Positions 33,772 to 43,897 of a stretch of 64,000 nucleotides of DNA are shown in pieces; position 1 is the stretch's first letter; each line of letters opens with the position of its first letter. The notes below the pieces were generated by a model. It searched no databases, had not been told where the DNA came from, and was given only the letters and a program-made list of their open reading frames with translations. Where the stretch lies: contig OZ038454.1 of assembly GCA_964036195.1 (NCBI GenBank), positions 2,666,001 to 2,730,000 on the forward strand. The letters are read 5' to 3'. Made by a program: the position numbers and the translations under genes. Source of the stretch: Sphaerolaimus hirsutus. Taxonomy: Eukaryota; Nematoda; Chromadorea; Monhysterida; Sphaerolaimidae.

Positions 33772-34567
33772 TATTTGTAGTTTGTAGTTAACTCCGTTAA
33801 GTGTACTTTTCTTTTAACTTCGCACTTCTCACATCAAATTTGTTTTTTCTCCACTTGCGGAATTGTCCGTCATTCGTTGTTAGAACTTTTTTTGATAAAA
33901 ATCGCTCAAATTTCAAGTCTACTCAAGCCTTAATTCCACGTAAAAACAGCGTAGCGATCAAAATTTCATGTCTTAATTTCGCTACCTAATCAATCATAGA
34001 CGTTTTTTATGCGCGCATTTCATCGCATGCGCTATAATGAACGGTTTTTACAACTGGAAAAAGTCATTTTGTTACGTTTTTATTATGGTGGGCGTCATAT
34101 TTTCGGTGATTTTGGCGACATTCAACGGGTTTTTATGTAGGTAAAATATTTATTTTTGGCTCAGGTGTGGAAAATGTCTATTTGGAGAACATTTTTCATT
34201 ATTACTGAGATTACTGATAAGAATGTTACCAAACCGTGAAATGTGTCAGATATTTTTGCAACACAGATGTCAGTAATTTGTAATTTCTTCCTTCTTGCTA
34301 GGCGGGAACAAAATATCAAAAAAAATTCCTTTTTTATCTACCTATTTTATGTCGGAATGGTAGATTAGATTAGATTCTACAAATCTCATAAAAGTGACAA
34401 TAGCCACTCACATATATATTAATGTATACACATACCTGTTCTGCATTAGCTCTGTTATAAGATATTGTATTGGGTGCGTACAGACATGTTCATTGGATAT
34501 TGGCCATTTTATGGCAAAAATGCCATTTTTCTGTGCACTTATTATCTTGCAAAGGTTGAACAAATAT
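33772..34567. other. Unique region around the candidate anchor exon
   Basis: The words CTCCACTTGCGGAATTG near 33850 are a remnant end of the GTTCCGCAAGTGG family. The rest of this 0.8 kb shows no repeat family. Confidence 0.35.
34037..34140 (+). CDS. Candidate first exon with N-terminal membrane anchor
   Basis: An ATG opens 34 codons reading MNGFYNWKK followed by about 20 hydrophobic residues (FCYVFIMVGVIFSVILA), then the strong donor GTAAAA in phase 2. A short basic start before one hydrophobic segment is the layout of a type II signal anchor. A phase-compatible acceptor (CTTCTTGCTAG) at 34302 would add only about 22 codons before TAG, so the true downstream exon may be elsewhere. I recognise no family. 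Confidence 0.3.
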
Positions 34568-35240
34568 ACTGTATTACCTCAAATTATCCCTCTCTGAAGG
34601 AACCCCCCTTGAATCAACCCCCACCCTCAAAATGGGCTGGCGAAATAATAACGCCCCCTCAAAATATCCCCATCTGGAATGATGTACATGATGTATTTAT
34701 TACTGCTAATTTGCATTGCAGCTACACATACTAGTTGTGTAGCTATCTATGTTCTTATGACCAAATATATCCTGTTTGGACAGATTGATTACCTGTTTTG
34801 GGTACGCACATGCCCACTACCATATTTCCTCAAAATACCCTCCGGAGGGTGATTGTTTCAGAGTGAGAATTTTGAGGGGGTTAAACGAGGGGGGGTATTT
34901 TGAGGGCGGGGCTTATTATTTCGCCATAATTTTTTTGAAATTCCAGTACTAAATTGTCTTCTGTAACATATGCAGACGTATAAAAATGCAACAATAACCA
35001 CTATATATAAGAGTCTATTGACTTAGATAAGTGTGTAACACTGTTCTAACATAACAATTCATTGTTTTTCATGTGTGTTTTGCATTGGCCTAATCACAAA
35101 CCGCAGTTTTGTCATGTGCGTTCTCTGTACACTCAATTTGGGGGGGGGGGGGTATTTCGAGGGGGCAGGTAATTATTTCATAGTGTCCATTTTGAGGGGA
35201 GGGGGTATTTGGAGACGGGGGTATTTTGAGGAAATACGGT
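34568..35240. mobile_element. Composite of TACCGTA (CCTCGAAATACCCC) elements
   Basis: A left end CTGTATTACCTCAAATTATC (34568), an internal left end CCATATTTCCTCAAAATACC (about 34821), and the right end TTTTGAGGAAATACGG (to 35239) show two copies nested or abutting. CATGTACATGATGTA words recur as in 5013-5417. Confidence 0.6.
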
Positions 35241-35920
35241 ATTTACTATGATCCTTCTGAAAATTTCTGACAAAATAATAACCCCCCCTCGAATTAACCC
35301 TCTCAAAACTCTCAAACTTTCTATAATTTAACATTTCAAAAATTCCCCCTCCCCCAAACATATCTGCATGCCAATGTTTCCGCGCTATGGGAATGTGCCC
35401 GAAATTATTCCCTAAGTGGCCTGTATATTGGCATGGGATAGTTGAGTGATTTTCTTCTGATTCTGTTATGATTGAATTCACACAGGTGTTTGGCTTTTCT
35501 TCCATAAAGTGTAATTATACAGGGTGGCTCAGGTTTTGTGAATGATTATTTTGAGTCGAGATAAAGAATTAATGCGTGAAGTGCACTAATTAGTTTCTGG
35601 CTGTATTAACATAAAAAGATGGGATTTTCTATCGTTTTCGTTTTTAGCGAGACTTTCTCGTAACTCCCTTAATTTTGACAAAATAATAGATTTCCCCACC
35701 CAATTTGGAATTGACAAGTGACCAGAAAATTGGTAAATGGTGATTCAAGTACGTGTGAACATGCATGTGAACTGTGTACGCCTGTCAACTATTTTACAAA
35801 TATACCTGTCAGTTATAATTTTAATTAATATTCGTGTCACCGCATAACTTTTTATTTACCTATATTCTAATATAACCAGTGCAAATCAATCTAACAAACT
35901 CTTGCATAAAATATTAACTA
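35241..35920. other. Intergenic, no gene seen
   Basis: About 35270-35350 still has CCCCCTCGAATTAACCC words of the TACCGTA family. The remainder is unassigned. Confidence 0.35.
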
Positions 35921-36004
35921 CCTTATTTCTTCTAATGGAAGAGCGCCGTTCTATTGGAGATGCCCTTCTATTGGAGGTATGCTGTTCTATTAGAAGAAAT
36001 ACGG
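35921..36004. mobile_element. 84-bp minimal TTCTAATAGAA element
   Basis: CCTTATTTCTTCTAATGGAAG to TTCTATTAGAAGAAATACGG, TA on both sides, with only two CTATTGGAG units between. It is a deleted derivative of the family. Confidence 0.8.
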
Positions 36005-36576
36005 TAATTTCACCCTGAAAGGCACAAATTGAATACATCGCTTTTTAGGAAAAAATGGATCACCGTGCAATAATGGGTGATGTTTGCAGAAAGTGCATAA
36101 AGGTGTCATTACCTCCGATTTTACAGTGTGTATGTCAAAATTTGGCAATCATTAAATGGTTTTCTCTGATCAAATAGGATTACTGTAGTATTTTGTACCA
36201 GTGTGAATTTTTGTCCTTGTGTCACCTTTTTCCTGATTTTTCCAAGTTTTTTTTTCTCTGTAAAAATCAATTTACCTTTTTCGCTGTGAGATTTTCTAGC
36301 CATAATACCTCAGGCTTTTTCGCATTCAATAAATGGTTCAATAAAAGTGCAATTTCGCCACTTTTTCGGGGGGTGATTCAATTCCGTCACATATTGCTAT
36401 ACATTTTTTCCATTCGAAAAGTGGACTTTTTTTTCGTAGAAATGTGGCAGAAATATTGGAGTCTTTGACAAGTATTTTTTGGGGGTAGGATTCTTTATAA
36501 GCTATCAACAGTGAAGTAAATATAAGTTGGAAGCCGCCTGGAAATTTTTGAACTCGTGCGGAAAACTTGTCCACGT
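36005..36576. other. Intergenic, no gene seen
   Basis: AT-rich, unassigned. No splice-supported frame was found. Confidence 0.35.
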
Positions 36577-36672
36577 TAGTGGTGGAAAAGCGCCAGAAAA
36601 AAGGCGCCAAGCGCCAACGACTCCATGGTGCGGTGTCGTTTGGCGCCCTCCAATGGCGCCATTCCCTCTCTA
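36577..36672. mobile_element. GGCGCC hAT MITE, short
   Basis: TTAGTGGTGGAAAAGCGCCA to GGCGCCATTCCCTCTCTA. The flanks GTCCACGT and GTCTGCGT match at six of eight bases, so the TSD is old. Confidence 0.6.
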
Positions 36673-36944
36673 GTCTGCGTTTGACGCGTAGTGATCGGAA
36701 AAATTGAGACAATGTCGTCTGGCTCAGTTCTAATTTTGGACAGACATTTAAGAGAAAATTTTAAGAGAAAAAAGAGAAATAAAAAAATTTAAGAGAAAAT
36801 TTTCAAAACCAAACAAATTCAAGTACAATTTCATGCATAAACACATAAACAGTCGCTTCTACACGCATCCGTGATGTATTTTTTGATAGATTTACCATTT
36901 CGAGGCGTGTACTTGCGTTTGACACGATCTGAAACTGAGCCCTG

Positions 36945-37188
36945 GTGACAGTCCCAATCCCTGTAGAGTGTCAAGTGTCAAATATGATGTGAAATGTCAT
37001 GCAAACTGTTAGTTGTCATGACAAACTTAAACTAAAGTCAATTGTCATGCAAAGTGCTGTAAGTGATACCTAATATATCTTCTTTCTTTTTGATTTCTTT
37101 TTGATTTCGTTTTTTTGATTTCGTTTTGATTGACATTTTACATGACCTTTGACACTTCACTTGACACTTTACAGGACTCGGGACTGCC
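36945..37188. mobile_element. CAGTCCC/CTGTAAAG element
   Basis: GTGACAGTCCCAATCCCTGT to ACTTTACAGGACTCGGGACTGC, with AAATGTCATGCAAACTG words in the arms. Confidence 0.65.
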
Positions 37189-37191
37189 CCC

Positions 37192-37298
37192 TTGTGTCAC
37201 TGGCGCCGTGGCACCTTTCAGTACAATGGCGCCAGGCGCCTTACTGCGCCAGGCGCCAATCCCGAAATCGCCAGCGCCATGGCGCTTTCCCATCACTA
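37192..37298. repeat. GGCGCC MITE, partly degraded
   Basis: Left end reads GTGTCACTGGCGCCGTGG and right end GCGCTTTCCCATCACTA. It sits directly against the right end of the CAGTCCC element. Confidence 0.6.
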
Positions 37299-37497
37299 AA
37301 TCACCAAGTTCTACTCAGCTTGAAATGATGCAAGTTTTTTTTCAGTTTTTCATAACCAGCTTTTAATGTTGAGGTTTCATATCAAAACTTTCGCACCGCG
37401 TTCTGAATTGAAAGCCGGTGTCAATGGAGTGTAAATTTGATAATGAAATGAAAATTGCAGCTTAAATGTAATATTTCAACAATATTACTTTTAGATA

Positions 37498-37875
37498 CCG
37501 TTTTTCTTCTAATAGAACGGCACCTCCAATAGAACGGCAGATTTTGGCACTTTTTACACCCACGAGAAAAATAGAACGGTAGCCTCCAATTGAACGGTAT
37601 GTAGAAATTAGGTACGTCGGAAGAGTGCCAAAACCAAAATATTTGAAAAATTGGTGGTCAGAACATCCAAGGTGTTCAGAACTGTGATTCCAGGGTTGTT
37701 TTTACATTTGGTTTTGTTTGCATTGATGCTCTGATATTAAAATGTAGTCATATTTCATTAAAAATGCTATGCTAAAATGAAAAATGTGTGAAAAAGTTTG
37801 GTGAAAAAAATAGAACGGCAGGTAAAAAGGTTGACGAAAAAATTGAACGGCGCCGTCCTATTAGAAGAAATACGG
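37498..37875. mobile_element. TTCTAATAGAA-type TACCGTA element
   Basis: TA-flanked CCGTTTTTCTTCTAATAGAA to CCTATTAGAAGAAATACGG. The centre (CAAGGTGTTCAGAACTGTGA, TTTGGTTTTGTTTGCATTGA) matches 33341-33771. Confidence 0.8.
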
Positions 37876-38436
37876 TATATATTTTTCATATTTTTTAAAA
37901 TTTTCTATATGGTGATTCATTTCTCGATTCAAACTCAATTAAAATCAAGATACTGTATGCCATCCGATGGGATATCCCAATTTTTGGCTGCTAGTCTATG
38001 CTAGATTATGCACTGGTCAGTAAAAATGAATCACGAAACAAACGCCTATTGAGAGAGCGAAAAAGTGATCGGAAAAAGCATAAGTGACAAACATCATTTA
38101 CAAATTTACTTGTCACTTTCCAGTTGACTCCACTTATTTACCACTTAAACTTTGCTTACCACTTAATTTACAACTTTTTTGCATGCACTTCCATTGCAAG
38201 AAAAACGGTAAAAACAATATTTCTTTCAGATCATTCTGGGAAAGTATGGAGAAACCAGTGAAGTAATCATATTTATTTTATGCATATGCATGAGTATCGC
38301 TTTCATTTTCAATTGATGCCCAATTTCATGCCATGTTTGCTTGCACATGTTTGCCGCAAAAAAATATTCCAACACCTGACCTGTTTTAGAAAAAACACAG
38401 GGGCCCCATTTGATTCCTCCCACATATTTTTACAAT
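37876..38436. other. Intergenic, no gene seen
   Basis: AT-rich sequence with GTTCCGCAAGTGG-like inner words (AAAAGTGATCGGAAAAAGCATAAG, CCACTTAAACTTTGC). No gene is supported. Confidence 0.35.
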
Positions 38437-38899
38437 ACTATGCTGACCGCAAAGTATGCGTCCAAAATGGGGCAAGCCCGATACGCACATCTGCCCGTTA
38501 CGCACATTTGCCAGTTTTTTTCACTTGACACTTTTTCAAGTGATTTTCAGATATGAGTGAAGTGAAAAAAAGTTGCGCAATGACATTAGTGAACTTTTTT
38601 CACTTCACTCATATCTGAAAATCACTTGAAAAAGTGTCAAGTGAAAAAACGGGCAAATGTGCGTAACGGGCAGATGGGCGTATCAGTGCACCCCCGTCCA
38701 AAATTACATACTTATGTCTTAGCGGATAACGCGTCAGCAGGATACTTATGCGCGCACTTTCACAAAAAAAATAAGTACAGAGTTAAAAAAATGAAAAGGC
38801 TTTTCCTGAAAGGTTTTATGAGTGACAATTTTTATTTTATGACGTCATGGAGAAGTGTTTCCTTCCGAAAAATGGATAGCATGCGGTCAGCGGAGTATA
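38437..38899. mobile_element. TATACTC-family element with nested MULE-like MITE
   Basis: The outer element reads ATGCTGACCGCAAAGTATGC at the left and ATGCGGTCAGCGGAGTATA at the right, with CTTAGCGGATAACGCGTCAG inside. It is interrupted at 38469-38695. Confidence 0.75.
38469..38695. mobile_element. MULE-like MITE with exact 9-bp TSD
   Basis: GGGGCAAGCCCGATACGC to GCGTATCAGTGCACCCCC, flanked by GTCCAAAAT at 38460-38468 and 38696-38704. The arms read TACGCACATTTGCC, TCACTTGACACTTTTTCAAG and GATTTTCAGATATGAGTGAA with inverted partners. A 9-bp duplication suggests mobilisation by a Mutator-type transposase. The relative at 51243-51628 is larger. Confidence 0.8.
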
Positions 38900-39670
38900 A
38901 CACCGGCTAGATTCAATATCGGTGCAAACACTAGTTTACCAATGAAAATTTTAAAATTTAGTCCTGAAAATTTGGAAAATTTGAAAATTTTGAAACTCCT
39001 GAATCAGCCTTGAACGAATTTCAGTTTACTGACCCGAAAAATCGGCATTGGAAAAATGAAAATTTCGTCCTAGGTGCATGGTTGTTTCTGCGTTTTTTGG
39101 GCAGATAAAATATTACGTGAATATTTCTTTCAGTGTGATTTTTCTGAAATTTATCCAGTTTTCATCCGTAATTAGTCTTACTTTTTAGTGATTTTTCAAC
39201 TCGAAATTATCGTCTTTTATATGCTCCTCACTCCAAGAAATTTATTTTTGGACACCGTGTATTTCATATATTTATTTAAAAATACATATAGGTAGCATAA
39301 TCCATGTAAAGCATAATGGCAAACTTTTGTGCTGCTTGCAAATTTTCGTGATTTATTACTGGTTCAAACTCATGTACCATAATTTGTCGAATATAATTTT
39401 TAATTGCATTTGTAAGATTTGCATTATGCAGAATATGTTTGCGAAATCATTCTGCACGCATATTTTTTTCAGCAATCTGAAGATTAGAGGAATTTGTTCA
39501 TTGATAAAGTTATGCCATTTTTGTCTGTCATGAAGTGACATTTTCCTGTCCAAATAGACTGCCCAATTTAAAGTTTCCAGAAAAAATCACTATACATGGT
39601 AAGCTTACGCAGGCGCTTTAAAAACATTTATGTCATGTTTTGTAACATTGTTTAGCTTAAACATTGTGGA
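38900..39670. other. Intergenic left of the MULE
   Basis: About 38922-39060 has ACACTAGTTTACCAATG and GTTTACTGACCCG, a CACACTAGTT-family relic. No gene is seen. Confidence 0.35.
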
Positions 39671-39680
39671 CACATTGTAT

Positions 39681-40250
39681 GAGCCTGTGCCTCTCCGAAT
39701 GTATACCCGCCCCGAATGTATACCCGCCCCAAATGGAAGCATGCCCGCTCCGAAGGTAAACCCGGCCCGAAGGTAACTGATGCTACCTTCGGGCCGGGCT
39801 TACCTTCGGAGCGGGTATACATTCGGACCGGGTATTCATTCGGGCCGGGTTGGAGATTAGCGGAGGGGGGGGGGCACGACTGGCGGCGCGTGTGCACCCA
39901 TCGGCGCGGTGCGGCAAACACAAAGGGCAAATAACAATACATTCTTTAGGCCTTTTTTGTTTTGCCGCCAAGACCGCAACTGATGTTTGATGTATGATGC
40001 GTGACCCCCCCCCCCCCCCGGTTCGGCATGCGATTTGGTGCCTTTCCGAGCAACATTTGTGCAACATTTAATCTGATTGACATTTTACACAAATGAAACA
40101 ATGCATTCTGATGGTGCTGACGATGGGGTGAAAAAATGCATTTCATTGTATCATTTGTGTACTTATTTCCGTATACTCTAGTTGGAAATTGGTCCACCAT
40201 TAGACCCCGAAACCAATTTCTGATACTGATTCCGATGATGAAATAAGTTC
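39681..40250 (+). repeat. MULE left terminal inverted repeat
   Basis: Starts with two direct CCGAATGTATACCCGCC units, then CCGCTCCGAAGGTAAACCCGG. A small perfect palindrome follows, built on CCGAAGGTAACTGATGCTACC. The same units then come back inverted. Further in is a C19-like run at about 40007 and ATTAGACCCCGAAACCAATT at the inner edge. Confidence 0.9.
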
Positions 40251-41136
40251 ATTCAAAAATTCAGAAATTCATTGGAGATTAGCGGGCCGGTGTATTGATT
40301 TATGAATGTGAGTATGGCGGTCATCGATTCCCCCCCCCCCCCCGCAGCTCACATCAAAAAGAAGCGCCAACAATACACAAAAAGAAGAGATGGCTGGCTG
40401 GACAATGGCTCAGTAAACTGGGAAAATGAGCTATGTTCAGATAAATTTTCAATTTTTGCATAGTGATAACAATGTAAAATAATCGATACACATTTTCCCT
40501 CCCAGATAGCCACATGAAACACCATTTACAATGCCCGAGCTGTATGATAATGGTCAAGCATTTGGTAAGTGTTGATATTAATTTGAATTTATGATTTTGC
40601 ACTGCTAATTACATAATTACCCACTCCCCAAGTGCTGGCAACTATGTATCTTTAATTGCAAGCAATTAAGAGATTACTGCGCCGGCAGTTCGCGGCTCAC
40701 AATTAAATACAAAATTGTTTCACATAATCCCCCCAAAAAGCCAATTATCTGTAAGTTAATTAGCGCCAGCCGCGAACTGGTGGCGTAATAATTACTTAAT
40801 TGCCCAGCTCCAGCTTGCGCAAGCCGCGAACTGCGCTCGCGCTGATTACGTAATTGCGCGTGGCGCGGCTACCGGCTTTGAAGCCGGAAATGGGCAATCA
40901 CATTGCACAGCGCAATGCAATATTCCAGTGGTTTAAACGTCAGGGGTTTGTGCCAAAAATCATCATTCTGGCACAATCCCCCCACTTCATTTCTATCCTA
41001 CACTATTCAGTAGTTGCCTACCCAACTTTTGTCAATTGTTCATGTGTTGAAAACACATTAACAGTTGACAAAACTTGTGTTGTCAACTACTGTGCTTCAT
41101 TACCTAAACTCAATTGTTTACTCTGCTACTTTACAG
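40251..41136. promoter_or_regulatory. MULE 5' region with palindromic GC-rich words
   Basis: No gene is supported. From 40610 to 40870 the words AGCCGCGAACTG, CAGTTCGCGGCT and TAATTACTTAATTGC recur in both orientations, giving several potential hairpins upstream of the transposase. It could be the promoter/5' UTR of the transposase or an inserted MITE. Nothing in the sequence decides between them. Confidence 0.4.
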
Positions 41137-41354
41137 ATGGCGGCTGACTTTGGGCCAACCGTTACCGCTGAGTGTCCTCAAGGCGTCACGCGCAACCGCA
41201 AGGGTGTGCAATTGTACTATCGATCTGTTGCACACCCCGGTCACGTTTACAAGTTTTTTGTCAATGGAAAGGAGGACAGAAAAGGGAACAGGTATTGGGC
41301 CTGCGGTAACTGTACAAAGATCAGAGACAACCACCGGCCCCTTGTGAGAGTCAA
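41137..41354 (+). CDS. MULE transposase exon 1 (FLYWCH part 1)
   Basis: ATG directly after TTTACAG. Encodes MAADFGPTVTAE through RYWACGNCTK. The donor GTATGT is in phase 2. Confidence 0.8.
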
Positions 41355-41609
41355 GTATGTTGTCATTTCATTCATTTTTCTGTTTTTTTTTTCTTGGACA
41401 GTGTGTTACTTGGACAATTGACATTTCAAAAGTGTGACATTTGTATGTTTTATTGTTGCTTTATATTCCACAGTAAAAATGTGGATATCTGGTTCAGGTA
41501 GTAGAGTTGGGTTTCAGTATAAAAGATGTTAGGGTATTTGGTATTGGGTCAGGTTCCCAACCCTAGTATTTATATACACTTCCCAACCCTAGTATTCTCA
41601 TATTTGCAG

Positions 41610-41720
41610 TGCTGGGCGGTGGATTAGCAATCCGGACAAACCCCGCAAGCCGCACATCTGTACAAATCATGGCGCGGGAACGTTCACACCAGCTATGATG
41701 TATGCAGAGCAGTCGATGAG
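41610..41720 (+). CDS. MULE transposase exon 2 (FLYWCH part 2)
   Basis: The acceptor TATTTGCAG gives AGRWISNPDKPRKPHICTNH. The donor is GTTAAT in phase 2. Confidence 0.75.
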
Positions 41721-41740
41721 GTTAATGGTGTCCTTTTTTG

Positions 41741-41955
41741 GGTATATTTACTCCTCATTTTGGGTATCATTTTCAACTGCTAGTTTTCATCATTTTTGTG
41801 AAAACGATATGAATTAGCAGTTGAAATTGTAAACCGAAATTGAAATTTTGTACAGATTTCAATTTCGGGTTTCAATTTCAACTGCTAATTCATGTCGTTT
41901 TCACAAAAATGATGAAAACTAGCAGTTGAAAATGATACCCAAAATGAGTTGAAAT
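41741..41955. repeat. Palindromic insertion in MULE intron 2
   Basis: TTTTGGGTATCATTTTCAAC to GTTGAAAATGATACCCAAAA with long inverted arms containing CTAGTTTTCATCATTTTTGT. AAATTGAAATT/AATTTCAATTTC words are iterated to about 42030. Confidence 0.7.
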
Positions 41956-42133
41956 TCAATTTCGGGTATCAATTTCGGTTGAAATAGAGATCCGAAATTG
42001 AAATTATGTATCAGATTGAATTTCGGGTTTCAATGTTCATGACACTTTGCATAACAAATTGTCAAATGTGTATGACATTTTGCAACGCCTTGAAATAACA
42101 CCTTGTACACTTTGCAGGTCGGCTTTGTGTCAG

Positions 42134-42344
42134 GCTGAGTCCAGCCATGGCATCACATGTGCCAGTGCGGGAAATGTACGATGGAGCGTGCCGCAAAGTG
42201 GCTGATGATGTGCCTCTAGAGGAGCAGGAAAATGCGCGGGAGGTAATGCGAACCTACAACAGCATGCGCAGCAACTTTCAGCGCGCCGCCTTGAAGTCCA
42301 TTCCACAGTTCACCTCTGTCGTTGGAATTCCCCATCATTTGAAG
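42134..42344 (+). CDS. MULE transposase exon 3
   Basis: Uses the acceptor TTTGTGTCAG. The AG 17 bases upstream (TTTGCAG) would break the frame. Encodes a helical DVPLEEQENAREVMRTYN segment and ends TSVVGIPHHLK in phase 0. Confidence 0.75.
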
Positions 42345-42440
42345 GTGACTTTGGCTGTCAGATTTTTGAAGTTAACATTTTGCAAACATTTTACATGGCA
42401 TTTTTACAAACATTTTACATGCCATTTTCTAATATTTGAG

Positions 42441-42570
42441 TACTGTATTTCCTCGAAATACCCCCCTTGAATTAACCCTCCCCTCTAAATACCCCCAGAT
42501 GTTTTTGAGCTGAGAAAATAAAACAATTCCCCCCTCGAATAAGCCCCCCCTCAAAATCCCCCCTCAGAAT
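42441..42570. repeat. TACCGTA-family left end in MULE intron 3
   Basis: GTACTGTATTTCCTCGAAAT followed by CCTTGAATTAACCC and CTCGAATAAGCCCCC words. No inverted partner is found, so it is truncated. Confidence 0.6.
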
Positions 42571-42612
42571 TTCTTCTATTATTATTACTGATTCATATTT
42601 TTTTTCTTGTAG

Positions 42613-42822
42613 TTCATGCACTGCGAGAGACTCAGGTGGGATAAGGATCACCTGAGCGATGCTGATTTGGATCCAGCCGAGCTGTTTGTTATTCACAGCA
42701 ACGAGGACGACATCCGACCGATGGTGCTGCTGCAGACAAAGCAAATGGCGCAGCACATGCACCGCGCCACTGACCTTGTCTGCGACGGCAGCTTCCAGTA
42801 TTCCCCGTCTAATTTTTATCAG
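42613..42822 (+). CDS. MULE transposase exon 4 (first catalytic Asp)
   Basis: The acceptor TTTTCTTGTAG is followed by 70 codons ending DLVCDGSFQYSPSNFYQ. The next codons before a stop (VHFHVLVLTV) weakly resemble the QlytIH continuation of MULE domains, so the exon may originally have run further. Confidence 0.8.
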
Positions 42823-43138
42823 GTACATTTTCATGTTCTGGTTCTCACTGTGTTCCCATCTTTTTCACCATAGTTGTTAAAATGCATTAACGTCTACACA
42901 ATGAGTCTCAACGATGAGCGATGACACAACGCATTGCTGACAAGTCTACCGAGACGTACACGGAAGTGTTTCAATGGTTTCGGGTATGTTTGGGTGGGTG
43001 CAATTTTGGGTGGGTGCGCTCTGGTTTGAATGGTTGTTGTTTTTGTTGGTGGGTGCCTGTTTTTGAATGGCGCCATAGTGCTTTTCCATCACTAGTGAGT
43101 ACTATTCCCAACGCTACTCAACTCCATAAACAATGCAG

Positions 43139-43351
43139 GACAACATAGTGCTACACTGCGGCGACGCGGGTAGAATGGCGCAGGCAGCGTGGCACTTTGA
43201 CTTTGAGCTGAGTGCCATCAACGGTGCCGCGCAAGTGTTTGGCAACGCGTTGACAGTGTTTTGCTGCGTTTTTCACTACTGTAATGTAATAGTGAAAAAC
43301 CTGCATACGCGCGGTTTGCTGCACCGGTACACCGGTGATCAGTTTGTGTAA
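43139..43351 (+). CDS. MULE transposase exon 6 (second Asp and CxxH)
   Basis: The acceptor CAATGCAG is followed by DNIVLHCGDAG, FDFELSAINGAAQVF, CCVFHYCNVIVKNLH and a stop after HRYTGDQFV. The stop overlaps the flank of a 60-bp GGCGCC MITE. Confidence 0.8.
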   Translation, partial: DNIVLHCGDAGRMAQAAWHFDFELSAINGAAQVFGNALTVFCCVFHYCNVIVKNLHTRGLLHRYTGDQFV

Positions 43352-43352
43352 C

Positions 43353-43412
43353 TAGTGATGGAAAAACCGCCATGGCAATGGTGCCAAATTAATGGCGTTT
43401 TTTCCACCACTA
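43353..43412. mobile_element. 60-bp GGCGCC-type MITE, first of a duplicated pair
   Basis: TAGTGATGGAAAAACCGCCA to GCGTTTTTTCCACCACTA. The flanking GGTGATCAGTTT...GTAAC and GTTTC(C)TGTC sequences are repeated with the second copy at 43474-43533, so MITE plus flank were tandemly duplicated. Confidence 0.75.
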
Positions 43413-43473
43413 GTTTCCTGTCGTTTTGTAGTGTAGTGTAGTTCAGTTACATTTTGGTGATCAGTTTTGTAAC

Positions 43474-43533
43474 TAGTGATGAAAAAAGCGCCATGGCGCT
43501 GGTGCCAAATTAATGGCGTTTTTTCCAACACTA
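43474..43533. mobile_element. 60-bp GGCGCC-type MITE, second of a duplicated pair
   Basis: TAGTGATGAAAAAAGCGCCA to GCGTTTTTTCCAACACTA. Identical centre (TGGTGCCAAATTAATGGCG) to the copy 121 bp upstream. Confidence 0.75.
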
Positions 43534-43897
43534 GTTTCTGTCATTTTGCTTGCAGTTTTTCTAACCTGTTTTGCTATTGTTTGTTTTTTGCTGTTGTTCT
43601 TGTGAGAACAATTTTTCTATTATTGTACAACTATTGTATCAACTATACTATTGTTCCAGCTATTGTTCTAATATTTTAGTGCTACCCACACTATTTGTAA
43701 TAAATCAACTAATAAATAAAAACAATAATCACATTCTGAAATCTGGCTACAAACAATTCATAATTGCATGTGACTGCATTCTCATAATAATTTATCAATA
43801 ATCGAGTGTCCCCGCAGTTAGTTGCACTGTTGTTTTTCTTTGTCATGCCGCCACAGCATAAAATCCATGACACTGAAAAACACACTGCTTTCGGAAC

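Larger units (their letters stand above)
41137..43351 (+). pseudogene. FLYWCH-MULE transposase, multi-exon, decayed
   Basis: This is the transposase of the surrounding element. It would bind the TIRs and cut by DDE chemistry in the nucleus. Exons are 41137-41354, 41610-41720, 42134-42344, 42613-42822, about 42919-42983 and 43139-43351. Exons 1-4 join in phase and give 250 residues. Residues ~35-100 hold a FLYWCH-like finger (YWACGNC ... HICTNH). Residue 238 is the first catalytic aspartate in LVCDGSFQYSP. Exon 5 carries DKSTETYTEVFQWF. Exon 6 carries FDFELSAINGAAQVF with the second aspartate, then CCVFHY, the MULE CxxH motif. The 4-5 junction does not keep phase. The protein stops at 43351 next to a GGCGCC MITE, so the later catalytic glutamate and SWIM finger are missing. 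The ATG follows a TTTACAG acceptor, so a 5' non-coding exon is possible. Confidence 0.85.
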
